A stretch of DNA of 64,000 bases from Orientallactaga sibirica (GCA_036365145.1 JAEOAD010000024.1:13778501-13842500), one strand, 5' to 3'. Counted from the stretch's first letter, positions 1 through 10,940 are shown. Program-made: numbers and translations. The notes: a model not told the origin generated them from the letters alone.

Positions 1-1149
1 TTACTCTTTGGTTGTTTGATTCTTTTGTGTGGAGAATTCCCTGAAGTATTCTTGGTAGGTTTGGCTTTGTGCTCATATGATCATAGAGCTGGCTTTTATC
101 ATGGAAAGTTTTTCTTTCACCATCTATTATGAGGGATACTTTTGCTGGGTATAGTTGTTTGGGTTGTTAGCCATAGTTTTTTAGACTTTGGAATTCTCCA
201 TTCCAGGCCCTTCTGGCTTTCAGGGTTTCCAATGATAAATCTGAGGTAATTCTGATAGAGTTGCTCTTGTATGTAATGTGTTGCTTCTCTCTCTTATTCC
301 TTTTATTCCCTTTGTTTTTGTTGTTTGGAGTTTTAATGATGATGTGCCTTCGAGAGTTTCTCCTTTGGTCCAGTCTGTTTGGAGTTCTGGTATCTTGTAT
401 CTTGGTGGGACTCTTTTTGAGAGGGAGGGAAAGTTTACTTTGATAATTTTATTGAATAAGTTCTGCATGCTATTGGTCTGAATTTCTTCCCCTTCTGATA
501 TACCCCTGATCTGAACGTTAGGCTATTTTAGGGTATCCCACAGTTCTTTCCATTTCTGTTCACAAGAATTTTTAACTTATTAAAGTTTTGGACTCCCAAA
601 CTGTTTCTTCTGGTTTGTCTTCCAGCTCTGAGGTTCAGCCCTCCACGTGATTCACTGTTCTTGAGAGTTTCTAGAGAGGTTTTCACTAGTTCAGATTGGT
701 ACATATTTTCTATTGCCTTTTTCTTTAAATATCCAGCCCTTTGTCAAGTTCCAATTTCAAGTCAGTTTTTGATTTTCTTAATGTGTCATAGAATTCCTTC
801 TTGCATTAAACTTAACCAGCTGGTTCTTGATATCCTCTGTTTTTTGGCTCACATTCAGTTCACTTAACTCTCTTTTGAGGTTTCTCTGATTTTGTCTGTT
901 AGGTCCAGCCTAGTGAAGATAGCTGTGTGGATTCCATTATGTGATTGTTGTTGTTTTTTTTTGTTGAATTTGCTGCCAGTAGTGCCATTTGCTTGGTCAG
1001 AGTCATATATCTGTGTCTTCATTTTGCGGTTCTATTCCTGTTGTCTCCTCTGTTTTCATTGGAGACTTCCACTGTGGGACTATGCAGCCTTTTTGGAGCT
1101 CTCTCCATTTGATGTTTCATGTTTTTCTTTTGTGTTGTGGTCAGCTCAT
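1..1149 (-). pseudogene. L1 ORF1 (RNA-binding protein) remnant, broken
   Basis: This is ORF1, the nucleic-acid chaperone of the L1 ribonucleoprotein. The start codon equivalent to that of the other element lies at 1147-1149, but the third codon is TGA. The longest open piece, 220-468, resembles the end of the RRM and the start of the C-terminal domain, and the frame is broken on both sides. No functional product is expected. Confidence 0.65.
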
Positions 1150-2092
1150 CACAGTGTGGGAATATTATTTAATTAAGGAGGAGGCAAGAGTTTTCCCTTG
1201 TAGTGTCTTCAGTGAGTGTTCTATTTTATGTTTGAATAGAAGAGGCTAATGATGGCTATGTGTTTTGGGACTCACAGGTTGTGAAAGGTGTAAGTGCTCC
1301 AGCCTCTCTGAGCTGACAGGTAATACCACAGGTGGTATTGGAGGTCTGGGATTCCTTTGGCCTGGTCTCAGCTGTCTTGCCAATGGCTCCACGGCTGTAG
1401 CACTTGCCTTTGTTCTCCTATTGAACACAGATGGGCAGGTTTGGAGGACTCACTAGTTCTCCCAGGCAGGTGATTGCCTGGATTTCCTGTGTCCCCTTCT
1501 GGGGCTGAGGTGATGCCCTAAATAGTCACTGGGAGTGGGGTGGGGTGTTGGAGAGGTGGTGGTGGTACCTGGGTTTCACAGCCCAGGTCAGATCAGGGAG
1601 TTGGCTTGTGTAGAGTAAACAGTGGCACTGGTCAAGGGATGCACACAAGGGCACCTGTAGCCAGCACAAGATGTTGAAGATGTGCAATCCAGAGGAGTGG
1701 AGGCAGCCTTCAGGCCAGCCCACCAAGGGTAGACGGGGGGCAGGAGAACAGGTGGGCTGTGGGCTCAGTAGGAGCAGCCTGCCGGAACCAGACTTAGGCC
1801 AGAGGCATTGGGGCAGGGCCTCCAGAAGAGGGGCAAAGAGCATGGAAGGTCAATGGGGGAGCCTAGGGAGGAGGGAAGCACCCCACATGCCCCAGTCTGC
1901 AGAGCCTGCACGTAGAGAAGCAGAGAACCTGGTGAGGGGTGCACAGCTGGGGTGAGTGGTTGGAGGGACCGGAGAGTCTAGCGGGCTACCCAATAGCGTG
2001 AGAATCAGCAGATTCCCTACTGTGCCCCTCAGTGCCTGCCCACTTGAGATATGCTAAGTCCTACTCACACTGGAACCCCACAGATCATGCCT
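1..2092 (-). mobile_element. L1 retrotransposon, 5' part (5'UTR plus ORF1), cut by the window edge
   Basis: Read on the minus strand this holds a GC-rich 5'UTR (about 2092 down to 1150) and then ORF1 (1149 down to 1). The start of the window matches 58810-58900 of the full-length L1 further right, and its 5' border matches that element's 5' border near 60550. ORF2 and the 3' end lie left of the window. Confidence 0.8.
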
Positions 2093-2446
2093 GATACTAC
2101 CCTGGGAGCTGAAGGGTGGTTAGACAGACACCATCTTCCATCAAATAATTTTCTGTGAGAGGGATCAGGAAGTTGGCTGAGCATTCAGTCAAAATGTTAA
2201 ATAGGGATTGAGACATCAGGTGGGTTGCTTGATGAATTTGAAGTACCTTTTTATCCAGATGTAATCTGTGACAACTGCTTTCATAGTTTATATAGATTAA
2301 GTTACCATGTAAAGGAAATGAACCCAAGCAAATTTTGAGGATGTTATCTCCAAGATCTCTGTATTCACTTTGCATATATATTTTTAGGAATAAGAACCTA
2401 GAATTTGGAATTATTATTGAAGAACATTCTCTATAAATATATGTGG

Positions 2447-2516
2447 TCTTGGGATGTAGCTCAGTGGTAGAGCTTGTTTTTAGCATTCATAAGACCCTGG
2501 ATTTAATCCCAGCACA
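2447..2516 (+). mobile_element. ID-type SINE
   Basis: The sequence has a tRNA-like head with the GTAGCTCAGTGGTAGAGC motif and ends in a B-box-like GGATTTAATCCC. This is the ID/BC1 family layout, without tRNA folding integrity. Confidence 0.6.
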
Positions 2517-2611
2517 TCTGTCAATAAATCAGTAATTTAATCATTCAATATATGTATTATATACATGCATGTATGTATACACTTAAATTACTAATTTTTT
2601 CATGATAATCT

Positions 2612-3555
2612 TTTTTTATTGACAACTTCTATACTTACAGACAATAAACCATGATATTTCCCTCCCCTCCCCCCATTCCCTTGCAGAACTCCACTCTCAG
2701 TCATATCCCCTCCCTCTCTCCATTAGTCTCTCTTTTAATTCGATGTCATCATCTTTTTTTCCTATGATGAGGGTCTTGTGAAGGTATTGCTAACCATTGC
2801 GAGATCATGGATACAAGGCCAATTTCTATCTGGACAGTTGCTTTGTAAGGAGTCGCACCCTTCCTTTGGCTCTTAGATTCTTTCTGCCACCTCTTCTGCA
2901 ATGGACCTGAGCCTTGGAGGGTGTGACAGAGATGTTTCAGTGCTGGACACACCTCCGTCCCTTCTTCTCAGCACTATGTTGCCTTTTGGGTCATCCCAGC
3001 AGTTATCACCATCTGAAAAGAGAATCTTCTCTAACCAGAAGTGAGAGTAACATTAATATATGAATATGAACATTAAATGTAGTGCTTTCAGGGCAGTTTG
3101 GTGGGAATAATATATACATTTAGTCAGACAAGAGCAGGCTTTATACCCCTAAGGCTCATGACCTCCCCTGCCATAGACTTTTGATTAGTTTTTTCAGTAC
3201 CAGGCATGTATTCCCCTCATAGAGTAGACCTTCAGTCCAATAAGAGAGCAGTTGGTTTCCCTTAGAGCAGACATGCCACTATTGCACCCATTGCCTCATT
3301 TGACCTGTCTGGCCAAACTTGAGGTTTCCAGTGCCCACTATTTTCACCACTTTTGACTTCTATCTCCTATAGGGCTGCATGCAGTGCAGCTTTTTCCAGC
3401 TTTCAGGGAGAAGATTTTCTGCTCAGCACTAGCTTGCTTTCTCAGTGACCTTGCCGCTTAGGCAAGTGAGGTCTTCAGCAATAGGGTCTTACTATCTGTT
3501 TCTCAACGGAAACCAAGGGCCTTGGCCATAGCCTGTAATGTTCCTGTTGCCTCCA
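2612..3555 (-). mobile_element. L1 3'UTR fragment, antisense, 5'-truncated
   Basis: It is closely similar to 34899-35830 and to the shorter 30975-31445 piece. The left border is a T-run followed by TTGACAACTTCTAT, the reverse complement of the L1 3' end. It holds no ORF2 sequence. Confidence 0.7.
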
Positions 3556-3565
3556 ATATTAGTAA

Positions 3566-3764
3566 CTTTTTTTAAAATGTTTTTTATATATTTTAAGGAG
3601 AGAGAGAATGTGTGTGTCGGGGGGGGGGGAGAATGGGCATAAATGAACTCCACATGCATGCACCACCTTGTGCATCTGGCATTACGTGGGTACCGGGGAA
3701 TCGAACCTAGGCCATCAGGGCTTATGATGTAAGCACTTCAATCACTGAGCCATCTCTCCAGCCC
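3566..3764 (-). mobile_element. B2 SINE, antisense
   Basis: It ends on the + strand with the reverse-complemented tRNA head (GAGCCATCTCTCCAGCCC) and starts with a T-rich tail. A G-run of 9-10 lies inside it near 3620. Confidence 0.8.
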
Positions 3765-4653
3765 TGAATTTTTTTAGTATAGATTTACTTTTAGGTTTTA
3801 GGTTTATGTGTTATTTTGTGGCACTGGTGGGTTAAATCCAGGTGCTCACACATACCAAGCAGTGATTGTCAATAAGACAATACTAGTTTCTTAAACTTAA
3901 TACATTTTTAGAATGTCATAAGCATTTTTATTCATATTTGAAAAAAACAGGGAAGAACATGTTTTGTTGATTTATTTTTCCAAGCTTGAATTTTTAATAT
4001 TCAAATATGTAATTCTGGTTTCCTTTGTATCAAAATCAGGATAAACAAATGTTTTTTAATCTTTACATGTCATGTAATTCCACTGAATCATGTTTAGATA
4101 GAGCCTTTTCCGTGTGTAGACACAATTTTTCAATTAAGTATAATTACTGTCATCTTTTTCTTTTATGTTAGAAGTTACTCTTTATCAAATGCCTTTTTTA
4201 TGATTAAACCTATATTATTATAGTGTTAGGAAACAGTGTGCCATTTTCAAACATGAATGAAAAGGGCTTTTTACTTAGGAACTTTAATTCTCTACAAAGG
4301 ACTTTTCTTAAGTATACAAAAGAGCTATGTATGTCTCAATTCCTAGCTTTATAAACTCTCAAAAAATATGTAACAAATATCCTGCTTTCCTGGGCATGAA
4401 CAGAACATTACCTCATATTCTGTTTTGTTGAAGTTATCTACACACTATGAAAATTCTTCCTGCCAGAAAGAGGAAGTTTTCAAACTCAATCAGAGTGAGT
4501 AGTCGAATATGTTGAATATTCTGTTACAACTTTGGTGTCCTTCATAAGAGACCTGGATTTGAATCTACCATGTAAGGTAGCAATTCAGAATTAGTTTTTA
4601 TTGTAACTCTTTCCAGCTACAGTTTATTTTGTTTTAAATGTATATTCTGACTA
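3765..4653. other. AT-rich intron without recognised element
   Basis: This stretch of about 0.9 kb has no ORF of note and no SINE or LINE hallmark that I can recognise. Confidence 0.5.
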
Positions 4654-4793
4654 GGCATGATAGCTCACACCTGTAATCGTAGCACTTGAGAAGTAGAAGC
4701 AGGAGGACCAGAAGTTCAAGGTTATCCTCAACTATATAGCAAGTTTGAGCAAGCTTGCTTGGTATACATAAGATTCTATCTCAAACAAACTAT
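4654..4793 (+). mobile_element. Old B1-like SINE
   Basis: It has a diverged 7SL-type start (GGCATGATAGCTCACACC) and a TATCTCAAACAAAC-type end. It is much more decayed than its neighbour at 4859. Confidence 0.55.
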
Positions 4794-4858
4794 AAATATT
4801 TTTTCCTGTGTTTTTCCTATATATCTTGAAAACATTTTCTGCCTAAAAATATTTTTAA

Positions 4859-5010
4859 GCTGGGTGTGGTGGTGCACGCCTTTAATCCCAGCACTTGGGA
4901 GCAGAGGTAGGAGGATTGCCATGAGTTCAAGGCCACCCTGAGACTACATAATGGTCAGCCTGGGCTAGAGTGAGACTCTACCTAAAAAAAAAAAAAAAAA
5001 AAAAAAAAAA
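4859..5010 (+). mobile_element. B1 SINE
   Basis: It starts at GCTGGGTGTGGTGGTGCACG and ends in about 27 A. A few bases are missing between the two similar halves of its 3' part. Confidence 0.85.
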
Positions 5011-5014
5011 ACTA

Positions 5015-5065
5015 TACATACACACATACACATACATACATACATACATACATACATACATACAT
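5015..5065 (+). repeat. (CATA)n microsatellite
   Basis: About 50 bp of tetranucleotide repeat grow out of the A-tail of the preceding B1. Confidence 0.9.
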
Positions 5066-5067
5066 GT

Positions 5068-5254
5068 TTAAATTTTTTATTTATTTGCATGCAGAGAGAG
5101 AGAGAGATGCCAGGACATCTAGCCACTGCAAGCAAACTCCAGATGCATGCACCATTTTGTGCATCTAGCTTTATGTGGGTAATGGGGAATTGAACTGAGT
5201 CATTAGGCTTTGCAGGCAAGTGCCTTAACTGCTGCTGAGCCCTCTCTCTAGCCC
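5068..5254 (-). mobile_element. B2 SINE, antisense
   Basis: The head lies at 5230-5254 on the reverse strand. It ends about 20 bp before the left breakpoint of the 3.3-kb duplication. Confidence 0.8.
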
Positions 5255-5410
5255 TGCCTGAAAACATTTTTAAGGGACCATTGTTTAGAATGTTTTCAGT
5301 CCCCCAAAGCTCTCTGGTAACGGCAGCATTCTTCTCCCAACTTCTGCTACTTGAAGATAAAAGTAAGAGGACGGAAGTGAGTGAAGTGAGTACAGTGATT
5401 TTTATGTTTT

Positions 5411-5557
5411 AGTTTTTTTGAGATAGGAGCTCACTCTAGCCCAAGCTGACCTGGATCTCACTCTGTAGTTCCAGGCTAGTATCGAACTAATGGCAGTCCT
5501 CTTACCTCTGCTTCCTGAGTGCTGGTATTAAAGGCTTGCACCACAATGCCCAGCTTA
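5411..5557 (-). mobile_element. B1 SINE, antisense, old
   Basis: The reverse complement of a B1 begins at a T-run, with CACTCTAGCCCAAGCTGACC inside. The paralogue is at 8713-8860. Confidence 0.7.
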
Positions 5558-5564
5558 GAATGAT

Positions 5565-5747
5565 TTTTTTTTAAACTTATTTGTGAGGGAGAAGAGATTG
5601 AGTATGAGTATGCTGGTCCCTCTTGCCACTTCACACTCTAGGTTACGCAACACTCTGTACATCTGACTTTATATGGGTACTGCAGAATCAAACTGGGCCC
5701 ACAGGTTTTGCAAGCAAGTACCTTTAACTGCTGCATCATCTCCCCTG
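5565..5747 (-). mobile_element. B2 SINE, antisense, old
   Basis: A diverged copy with a recognisable middle (TATGGGTACTGCAGAATCAAAC) split by point changes; the head is near 5735-5747. Confidence 0.65.
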
Positions 5748-5786
5748 GAGTGATTTTTATATCTTACTGAAATAGTTTAAAAATTT

Positions 5787-6018
5787 GGGGCTGGAGAGAT
5801 GGCTTAGTGTTTTAAGGCGCTTGCCTGCAAAGCCAAAGGACCCAGGTTCGATTCCCCAAGACCCACATAAACCAGCTGGACAATGTGGCACGTGCGTCTG
5901 GAGTTCGTTTGCAGTGGCCGAAGGCCCTCGCATGCCCATTCTCTCCCTCCCTCTCTCTTTCCCTCTCTCTCTCTCTTATCTCTATCTGCCTCTTTCTCTC
6001 AAGTAAATAAAATTAACA
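5787..6018 (+). mobile_element. B2 SINE
   Basis: It starts GGGGCTGGAGAGATGGCTTA, has an A/B-box head, then a CT-rich stretch of about 60 bp and an AAGTAAATAAAATTAA tail. Confidence 0.9.
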
Positions 6019-6020
6019 AT

Positions 6021-6138
6021 TAGAGGTAGGAGGAGGGTCACTGGGAGTTTGAGGTCACCCTGAGACTACATAGTGAATTCCAGGTCAGCCTGAGCCAGAG
6101 TGAGACCCTACCTTGAAAAACAAAAAAACAAAAACAAA
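6021..6138 (+). mobile_element. B1 SINE, 5'-truncated
   Basis: Only the 3' two thirds are present, from AGAGGTAGGAGG to an A-rich tail with CAAAAACA units. Confidence 0.75.
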
Positions 6139-6140
6139 AT

Positions 6141-6267
6141 TATAAGTCATACCTGCAATCTTAGCACTTGAGAGGCTGAAGATGATTGAGGTGAGCCTGG
6201 GCTATTGAGTTCAAGTTCCGCCTTAGGCAATAAAATGAGACCCTGTCTCAAAAACAAAACAAAACAA
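6141..6267 (+). mobile_element. Old B1-like SINE
   Basis: A decayed copy from GTCATACCTGCAATCTTAGC to CCTGTCTCAAAAACAAAAC. Confidence 0.6.
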
Positions 6268-7136
6268 AGGTTGGTATAGAGACCAACTGTTGCAAATTTC
6301 ACAAGAGGAAAATGTTTCATTTTGCTTCTATTCTACCTCTTTACATCTTTCTGCATACCTTTATCTGTGTTTATGCATCTTTTATTCTGCTGGCAATAAA
6401 GTACATTAAGATTTGAAATGAAAGCAATAGTAGCATATCCAAATTTTGTTTTGCAGAAAATTTAATATATTATTTATCCATTAGTAATTTTCATGGTTAT
6501 AAAAATAATTCACATTTGTTTTAAATACAGAAAATCCTAATTCTCAATTCTATACTGTTACTTTTTGCCGTGTTCTTTAAAATGAGACAATATACACTTA
6601 CCCTATATTAAATGATGTTTTTAATATCTGAACTTTTTGTTTTCTATTTTGTAAAATATTCTTATCCCTGGGTCACTTTAATAACTTGCTCAGATTTTTA
6701 TAAGATTGATTTTTTGTTTACTTTTCTTATTCCTTGCAATTTTTTTTTTCTCCTATAGATTTGTTTTGCCTGTACTGAAATGGACGTTTTCAGGAGACTA
6801 GCCCCATAATTTTGGAAGTTTTCTTTTCAACTGCTATTCCATCTGGCATATTCACCCTTTGCCACATTCATTTGGATTATGTCTCTAGTTAGGTTCATTA
6901 CTTCCTAAGTTACCACAAATGATCCGATTTCTTTTCTGATGAAGGTTTTTGAATCGGTGGTAATAGAGTAAATATGAAAGCATTAAGAAAAACAATGCTG
7001 AGAAGAAAAATACCTGTTCCTTTTCAGCCTGGACATAAGGCTGTCGAAGGGGCTGATATGAAACTCGCATGTTCAGATTACAGCGTGTGGTTTCATTTTT
7101 GTGGCACTCTATCTGTCTTCCTTTTCCCTTATTAAG
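6268..7136. other. Non-repeat core of duplication unit 1
   Basis: AT-rich intron with no recognisable interspersed repeat. It holds the antisense 61-codon ORF described next. The same stretch recurs at 9571-10439. Confidence 0.5.
6885..7070 (-). other. Candidate small ORF (61 aa) with one hydrophobic segment
   Basis: The minus-strand ATG-to-stop frame contains one stretch at about residues 21-37, rich in Phe, Leu and Tyr, long enough for a membrane helix, followed by a Lys/Arg-rich tail. I do not recognise a family. The duplicate copy keeps the frame with a single synonymous change (Ser TCA to TCT). I see no splice, promoter or poly(A) evidence. Chance is the leading explanation, since one substitution in 186 bp says little about constraint. 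Confidence 0.1.
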
Positions 7137-7304
7137 TATCAGATGGCTGAGAGGTTAAAGGCACTTGCTGGCAAATCCTGGCAGCCTGCATCTGGAGTTT
7201 ATGTGCAGTGGTAAGAGACCCTGGTGTGCCTATTTCCTCTCTCATTTTCTGTCTCTCCTTGCAAATAAATAACAAAATTCCTTTAAAAAAAAAAAAAAAA
7301 AAAG
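7137..7304 (+). mobile_element. B2 SINE, middle part missing
   Basis: The head reads CAGATGGCTGAGAGGTTAAAGGC and then jumps to CATCTGGAGTTTATGTGCAG. A poly(A) of about 19 closes it. Confidence 0.75.
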
Positions 7305-7640
7305 AACATAATCTCCAGCATTTTGTGTAGGAGATCAAAATTCACACATGCGCACAGCAATCTGATGTTCTTTCTGTCTTTTTTTCTTAAAGAAGCGTTA
7401 GGAGAGATGTGATCTGGGATAGAAATCTGCATTGCTAACCTGAAATTCTGTGAGATAGAACACCTTTATGCAGAAATAAATTATCTACACTTATCAGCAT
7501 ATTTTGTTGTCTACATGGAATAATTGGTGTAAGAAACTGTTTCCATAGCATTTGACATAAATTCTCCACACTCCAGAATAACTGGACATTTGCCGCTCTC
7601 AAGGGATGAATTCATTTGTTACTTTACAAAATCACACCTG

Positions 7641-7867
7641 TGGGGCTGGAGAGATGGCTTAGGGGTTAAGGCGCCTGCCTCCTAACCCTCAGAACACTGG
7701 TTCCAATCTCCAGCTGTTCCAATCTCCAGGTCCCACGTTTAGCCAGATGCAAAGTGATGCAAGGGCGCAATGCTGCACTTGGCCACAAGGGGGCGCGCAC
7801 ATCTGGATTTCGTTCTCAGCAGCTGAGACACAGCTCGCGCGCCCATCTCTGTCTTCCTCCCTCCCTC

Positions 7868-7914
<47 letters not shown>

Positions 7915-7978
7915 CTCTCTGTCTCTCTCTGTGTCTCTCTCCAAAAAAAAAAATAAGATAAAATAAAAAAAAAGTTAA
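7641..7978 (+). mobile_element. Long B2 SINE with CT expansion
   Basis: The head (GGGGCTGGAGAGATGGCTTA) is followed by a directly repeated TTCCAATCTCCAG, the extra segment with a CTCF-like core, a CT microsatellite (about 7869-7945) and an A-rich tail. Confidence 0.85.
7783..7796 (+). promoter_or_regulatory. CTCF-like core motif in long B2
   Basis: CCACAAGGGGGCGC fits the CTCF core (CCASYAGRKGGCRS) at every position but one. Motif only; occupancy is unknown. Confidence 0.4.
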
Positions 7979-8082
7979 AAAAAAATCACACCTGTGCCCT
8001 ATCATTCTGTCTTTGTCCATATTTTAAAAATTACTTGAGATAATTTCACTTGTGCACAAATGTTATAAAAACGATATCAATA

Positions 8083-8234
8083 AGCCAGGTGTGGTGGCAC
8101 ATGCCTTTAATCTTAGCACTCGGGAGGCAGAGGTAGGAGGATTTCCATGAGTTCGAGGCCACCCTGAGACTACATAGTGAATTCCAGGTGAGACCCTACC
8201 TCGAAAAACCAAAAAAAAAAAAAAAAAAAAAAAC
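8083..8234 (+). mobile_element. B1 SINE
   Basis: It starts GCCAGGTGTGGTGGCACATG and lacks part of the second half (GAATTCCAGG runs straight into TGAGACCC). The A-tail is about 22. Confidence 0.85.
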
Positions 8235-8450
8235 AGTTATGAATAAACTCCCACATTTTTAATATACATTTACTCCTTTTTGATATATTGCTGCATTTAA
8301 TTTACTTCTCTCCTTCCTTCTTGATATGCATGCACTCATACAAACATATATCTATGTTCTTGTGTCAAATTTGTTTAATAATTTAGTCATAGGATACATC
8401 ATATGCTTCTTCAGATGTAAAAGGAATGTTCTCATACATAACTGCACTGT

Positions 8451-8577
8451 ATTTTTAAAAATATTTTTAATCATTTGTAAGGAGAGAGAGAGAGTACCAG
8501 AACCTCCAGCAGCTGCATATGAACTCCAGATGCATGTGCCACTTTATGCATCTGGCTTTTTATGGGTACTGGGAATC
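8451..8577 (-). mobile_element. B2 SINE, antisense, cut by the duplication junction
   Basis: The tail and body are present, but the tRNA head is replaced at 8578 by the start of unit 2. The intact paralogue is at 11727-11896. Confidence 0.85.
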
Positions 8578-8712
8578 GGGACCATTGTTTAGAATGTTTT
8601 CAGTCCCCAAAGCTCTCTGGTAACGGCAGCATTCTTCTCCCAACTTCTGCTACTTGAAGATAAAAGTAAGAGGACGGAAGTGAGTGAGGTGAGTACAGTG
8701 ATTTTTATGTTT

Positions 8713-8860
8713 TAGTTTTTTTTGAGGTAGGAGCTCACTCTAGCCCAAGCTGACCTGGATCTCACTCTGTAGTTCCAGGCTAGTATCGAACTAATGGCAG
8801 TCCTCTTACCTCTGCTTCCTGAGTGCTGGTATTGAAGGCTTGCACCACAATGCCCAGCTT
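8713..8860 (-). mobile_element. B1 SINE, antisense (copy of 5411-5557)
   Basis: Duplicated with unit 2. It differs by a G in GAGGTAGGAGCTC and in the T-run length. Confidence 0.7.
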
Positions 8861-8867
8861 AGAATGA

Positions 8868-9050
8868 TTTTTTTTTAAACTTATTTGTGAGGGAGAAGAG
8901 ATTGAGTATGAGTATGCTGGTCCCTCTTGCCACTTCACACTCTAGGTTACGCAACACTCTGTACATCTGACTTTATATGGGTACTGCAGAATCAAACTGG
9001 GCCCACAGGTTTTGCAAGCAAGTACCTTTAACTGCTGCATCATCTCCCCT
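8868..9050 (-). mobile_element. B2 SINE, antisense (copy of 5565-5747)
   Basis: Essentially identical to its paralogue. Confidence 0.65.
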
Positions 9051-9089
9051 GGAGTGATTTTTATATCTTACTGAAATAGTTTAAAAATT

Positions 9090-9321
9090 TGGGGCTGGAG
9101 AGATGGCTTAGTGTTTTAAAGGCGCTTGCCTGCAAAGCCAAAGGACCCAGGTTCGATTCCCCAAGACCCACATAAACCAGCTGGACAATGTGGCACGCGG
9201 CGTCTGGAGTTCGTTTGCAGTGGCCAAGGCCTCGCATGCCCATTCTCTCCCTCCTCTCTTTCCTCTCTCTCTCTCTCTTATCTCTATCTGCCTCTTTCTC
9301 TCAAGTAAATAAAATTAACAA
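9090..9321 (+). mobile_element. B2 SINE (copy of 5787-6018)
   Basis: Same insertion duplicated. The differences are 1-2 bp indels near 9200-9260. Confidence 0.9.
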
Positions 9322-9322
9322 T

Positions 9323-9437
9323 TAGAGGTAGGAGGAGGATCACTGGGAGTTTGAGGTCACCCTGAGACTACATAGTGAATTCCAGGTCAGCCTGAGCCAG
9401 AGTGAGACCCTACCTTGAAAAACAAAAACAAAAACAA
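9323..9437 (+). mobile_element. B1 SINE, truncated (copy of 6021-6138)
   Basis: Same 5' truncation point as the paralogue, which shows that it was copied and not independently inserted. Confidence 0.75.
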
Positions 9438-9440
9438 AAT

Positions 9441-9570
9441 TATAAGTCATACCTGCAATCTTAGCACTTGAGAGGCTGAAGATGATTGAGGTGAGCCTGG
9501 GCTATTGAGTTCAAGTTCCGCCTTAGGCAATAAAATGAGACCCCTGTCTCAAAAACAAAACAAAACAAAG
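9441..9570 (+). mobile_element. Old B1-like SINE (copy of 6141-6267)
   Basis: One extra C in GACCCCTGTCTC separates it from unit 1. Confidence 0.6.
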
Positions 9571-10439
9571 GTTGGTATAGAGACCAACTGTTGCAAATTT
9601 CACACAAGAGGAAAATGTTTCATTTTGTTTCTATTCTACCTCTTTACATCTTTCTGCATACCTTTATCTGTGTTTATGCATCTTTTTTCTGCTGGCAATA
9701 AAGTACATTAAGATTTGAAATGAAAGCAATAGTAGCATATCCAAATTTTGTTTTGCAGAAAATTTAATATATTATTTATCCATTAGTAATTTTCATGGTT
9801 ATAAAAATAATTCACATTTGTTTTAAATACAGAAAATCCTAATTCTCAATTCTATACTGTTACTTTTTGCCGTGTTCTTTAAAATGAGACAATATACACT
9901 TACCCTATATTAAATGATGTTTTTAATATCTGAACTTTTTGTTTTCTATTTTGTAAAATATTCTTATCCCTGGGTCACTTTAATAACTTGCTCAGATTTT
10001 TATAAGATTGATTTTTTTGTTTACTTTTCTTATTCCTTGCAATTTTCTTTTTTTCTCCTATAGATTTGTTTTGCCTGTACTGAAATGGACGTTTTCAGGA
10101 GACTAGCCCCATAATTTTGGAAGTTTTCTTTTCAACTGCTATTCCATCTGGCATATTCACCCTTTGCCACATTCATTTGGATTATGTCTCTAGTTAGGTT
10201 CATTACTTCCTAAGTTACCACAAATGATCCGATTTCTTTTCTGATGAAGGTTTTTGAATCGGTGGTAATAGAGTAAATATGAAAGCATTAAGAAAAACAA
10301 TGCTGAGAAGAAAAATACCTGTTCCTTTTCAGCCTGGACATAAGGCTGTCGAAGGGGCTGATAAGAAACTCGCATGTTCAGATTACAGCGTGTGGTTTCA
10401 TTTTTGTGGCACTCTATCTGTCTTCCTTTTCCCTTATTA
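9571..10439. other. Non-repeat core of duplication unit 2
   Basis: Copy of 6268-7136. It includes the ORF at 10190-10375. Confidence 0.5.
10190..10375 (-). other. Candidate small ORF (61 aa), second copy
   Basis: Same predicted peptide as 6885-7070; the only base change in the frame is synonymous. No further support. Confidence 0.1.
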
Positions 10440-10604
10440 AGTATCAGATGGCTGAGAGGTTAAAGGCACTTGCTGGCAAATCCTGGCAGCCTGCATCTGG
10501 AGTTTATGTGCAGTGGTAAGAGACCCTGGTGTGCCCATTTCCTCTCTCAATTTCTGTCTCTCCTTGCAAATAAATAACAAAATTCCTTAAAAAAAAAAAA
10601 AAGA
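10440..10604 (+). mobile_element. B2 SINE, middle part missing (copy of 7137-7304)
   Basis: The A-tail is shorter than in unit 1 (about 14 against about 19). Confidence 0.75.
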
Positions 10605-10940
10605 ACATAATCTCCAGCATTTTGTGTAGGAGATCAAAATTCACACATGCGCACAGCAATCTGATGTTCTTTCTGTCTTTTTTTCTTAAAGAAGCATTAG
10701 GAGAGATGTGATCTGGGATAGAAATCTGCATTGCTAACCTGAAATTCTGTGAGATAGAACACCTTTATGCAGAAATAAATTATCTACACTTATCAGCATA
10801 TTTTGTTGTCTACATGGAATAATTGGTGTAAGAAACTGTTTCCATAGCATTTGACATAAATTCTCTACACTCCAGAATAATTGGACATTTGCCACTCTCA
10901 AGGGATGAATTCACTTGTTACTTTACAAAATCACACCTGT

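Larger units (their letters stand above)
5274..8577 (+). repeat. 3.3-kb tandem duplication, unit 1
   Basis: The unit begins GGGACCATTGTTTAGAATG and recurs from 8578 with an offset of 3304. It contains SINEs and about 860 bp of non-repeat sequence. It ends inside an antisense B2, where copy 1 jumps back to the start of the unit. Confidence 0.95.

Noticed and set aside
1526..1955. Open frames of about 95-105 codons on both strands near 1.5-2.0 kb
   Set aside because: They lie in the GC-rich 5'UTR of the first L1; no family, no splice context.
2097..2486. 129-codon minus-strand ORF beside the first L1
   Set aside because: No recognisable motif. It runs into an ID element and the L1 border; a chance frame.
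2447..2516. tRNA gene at the ID and B2 heads
   Set aside because: A- and B-box-like blocks are present, but no cloverleaf with complete stems; these are SINE heads throughout the window.
4654..6267. CRISPR-like spaced repeats
   Set aside because: The recurring blocks are SINEs of different families at irregular spacing in a mammalian genome.
7739..8020. ORFs rich in Arg-Glu or Ser-Leu repeats
   Set aside because: Translations of the CT array and tail of a long B2; the same holds for the frames at 10923-11340, 43209-43430 and similar.
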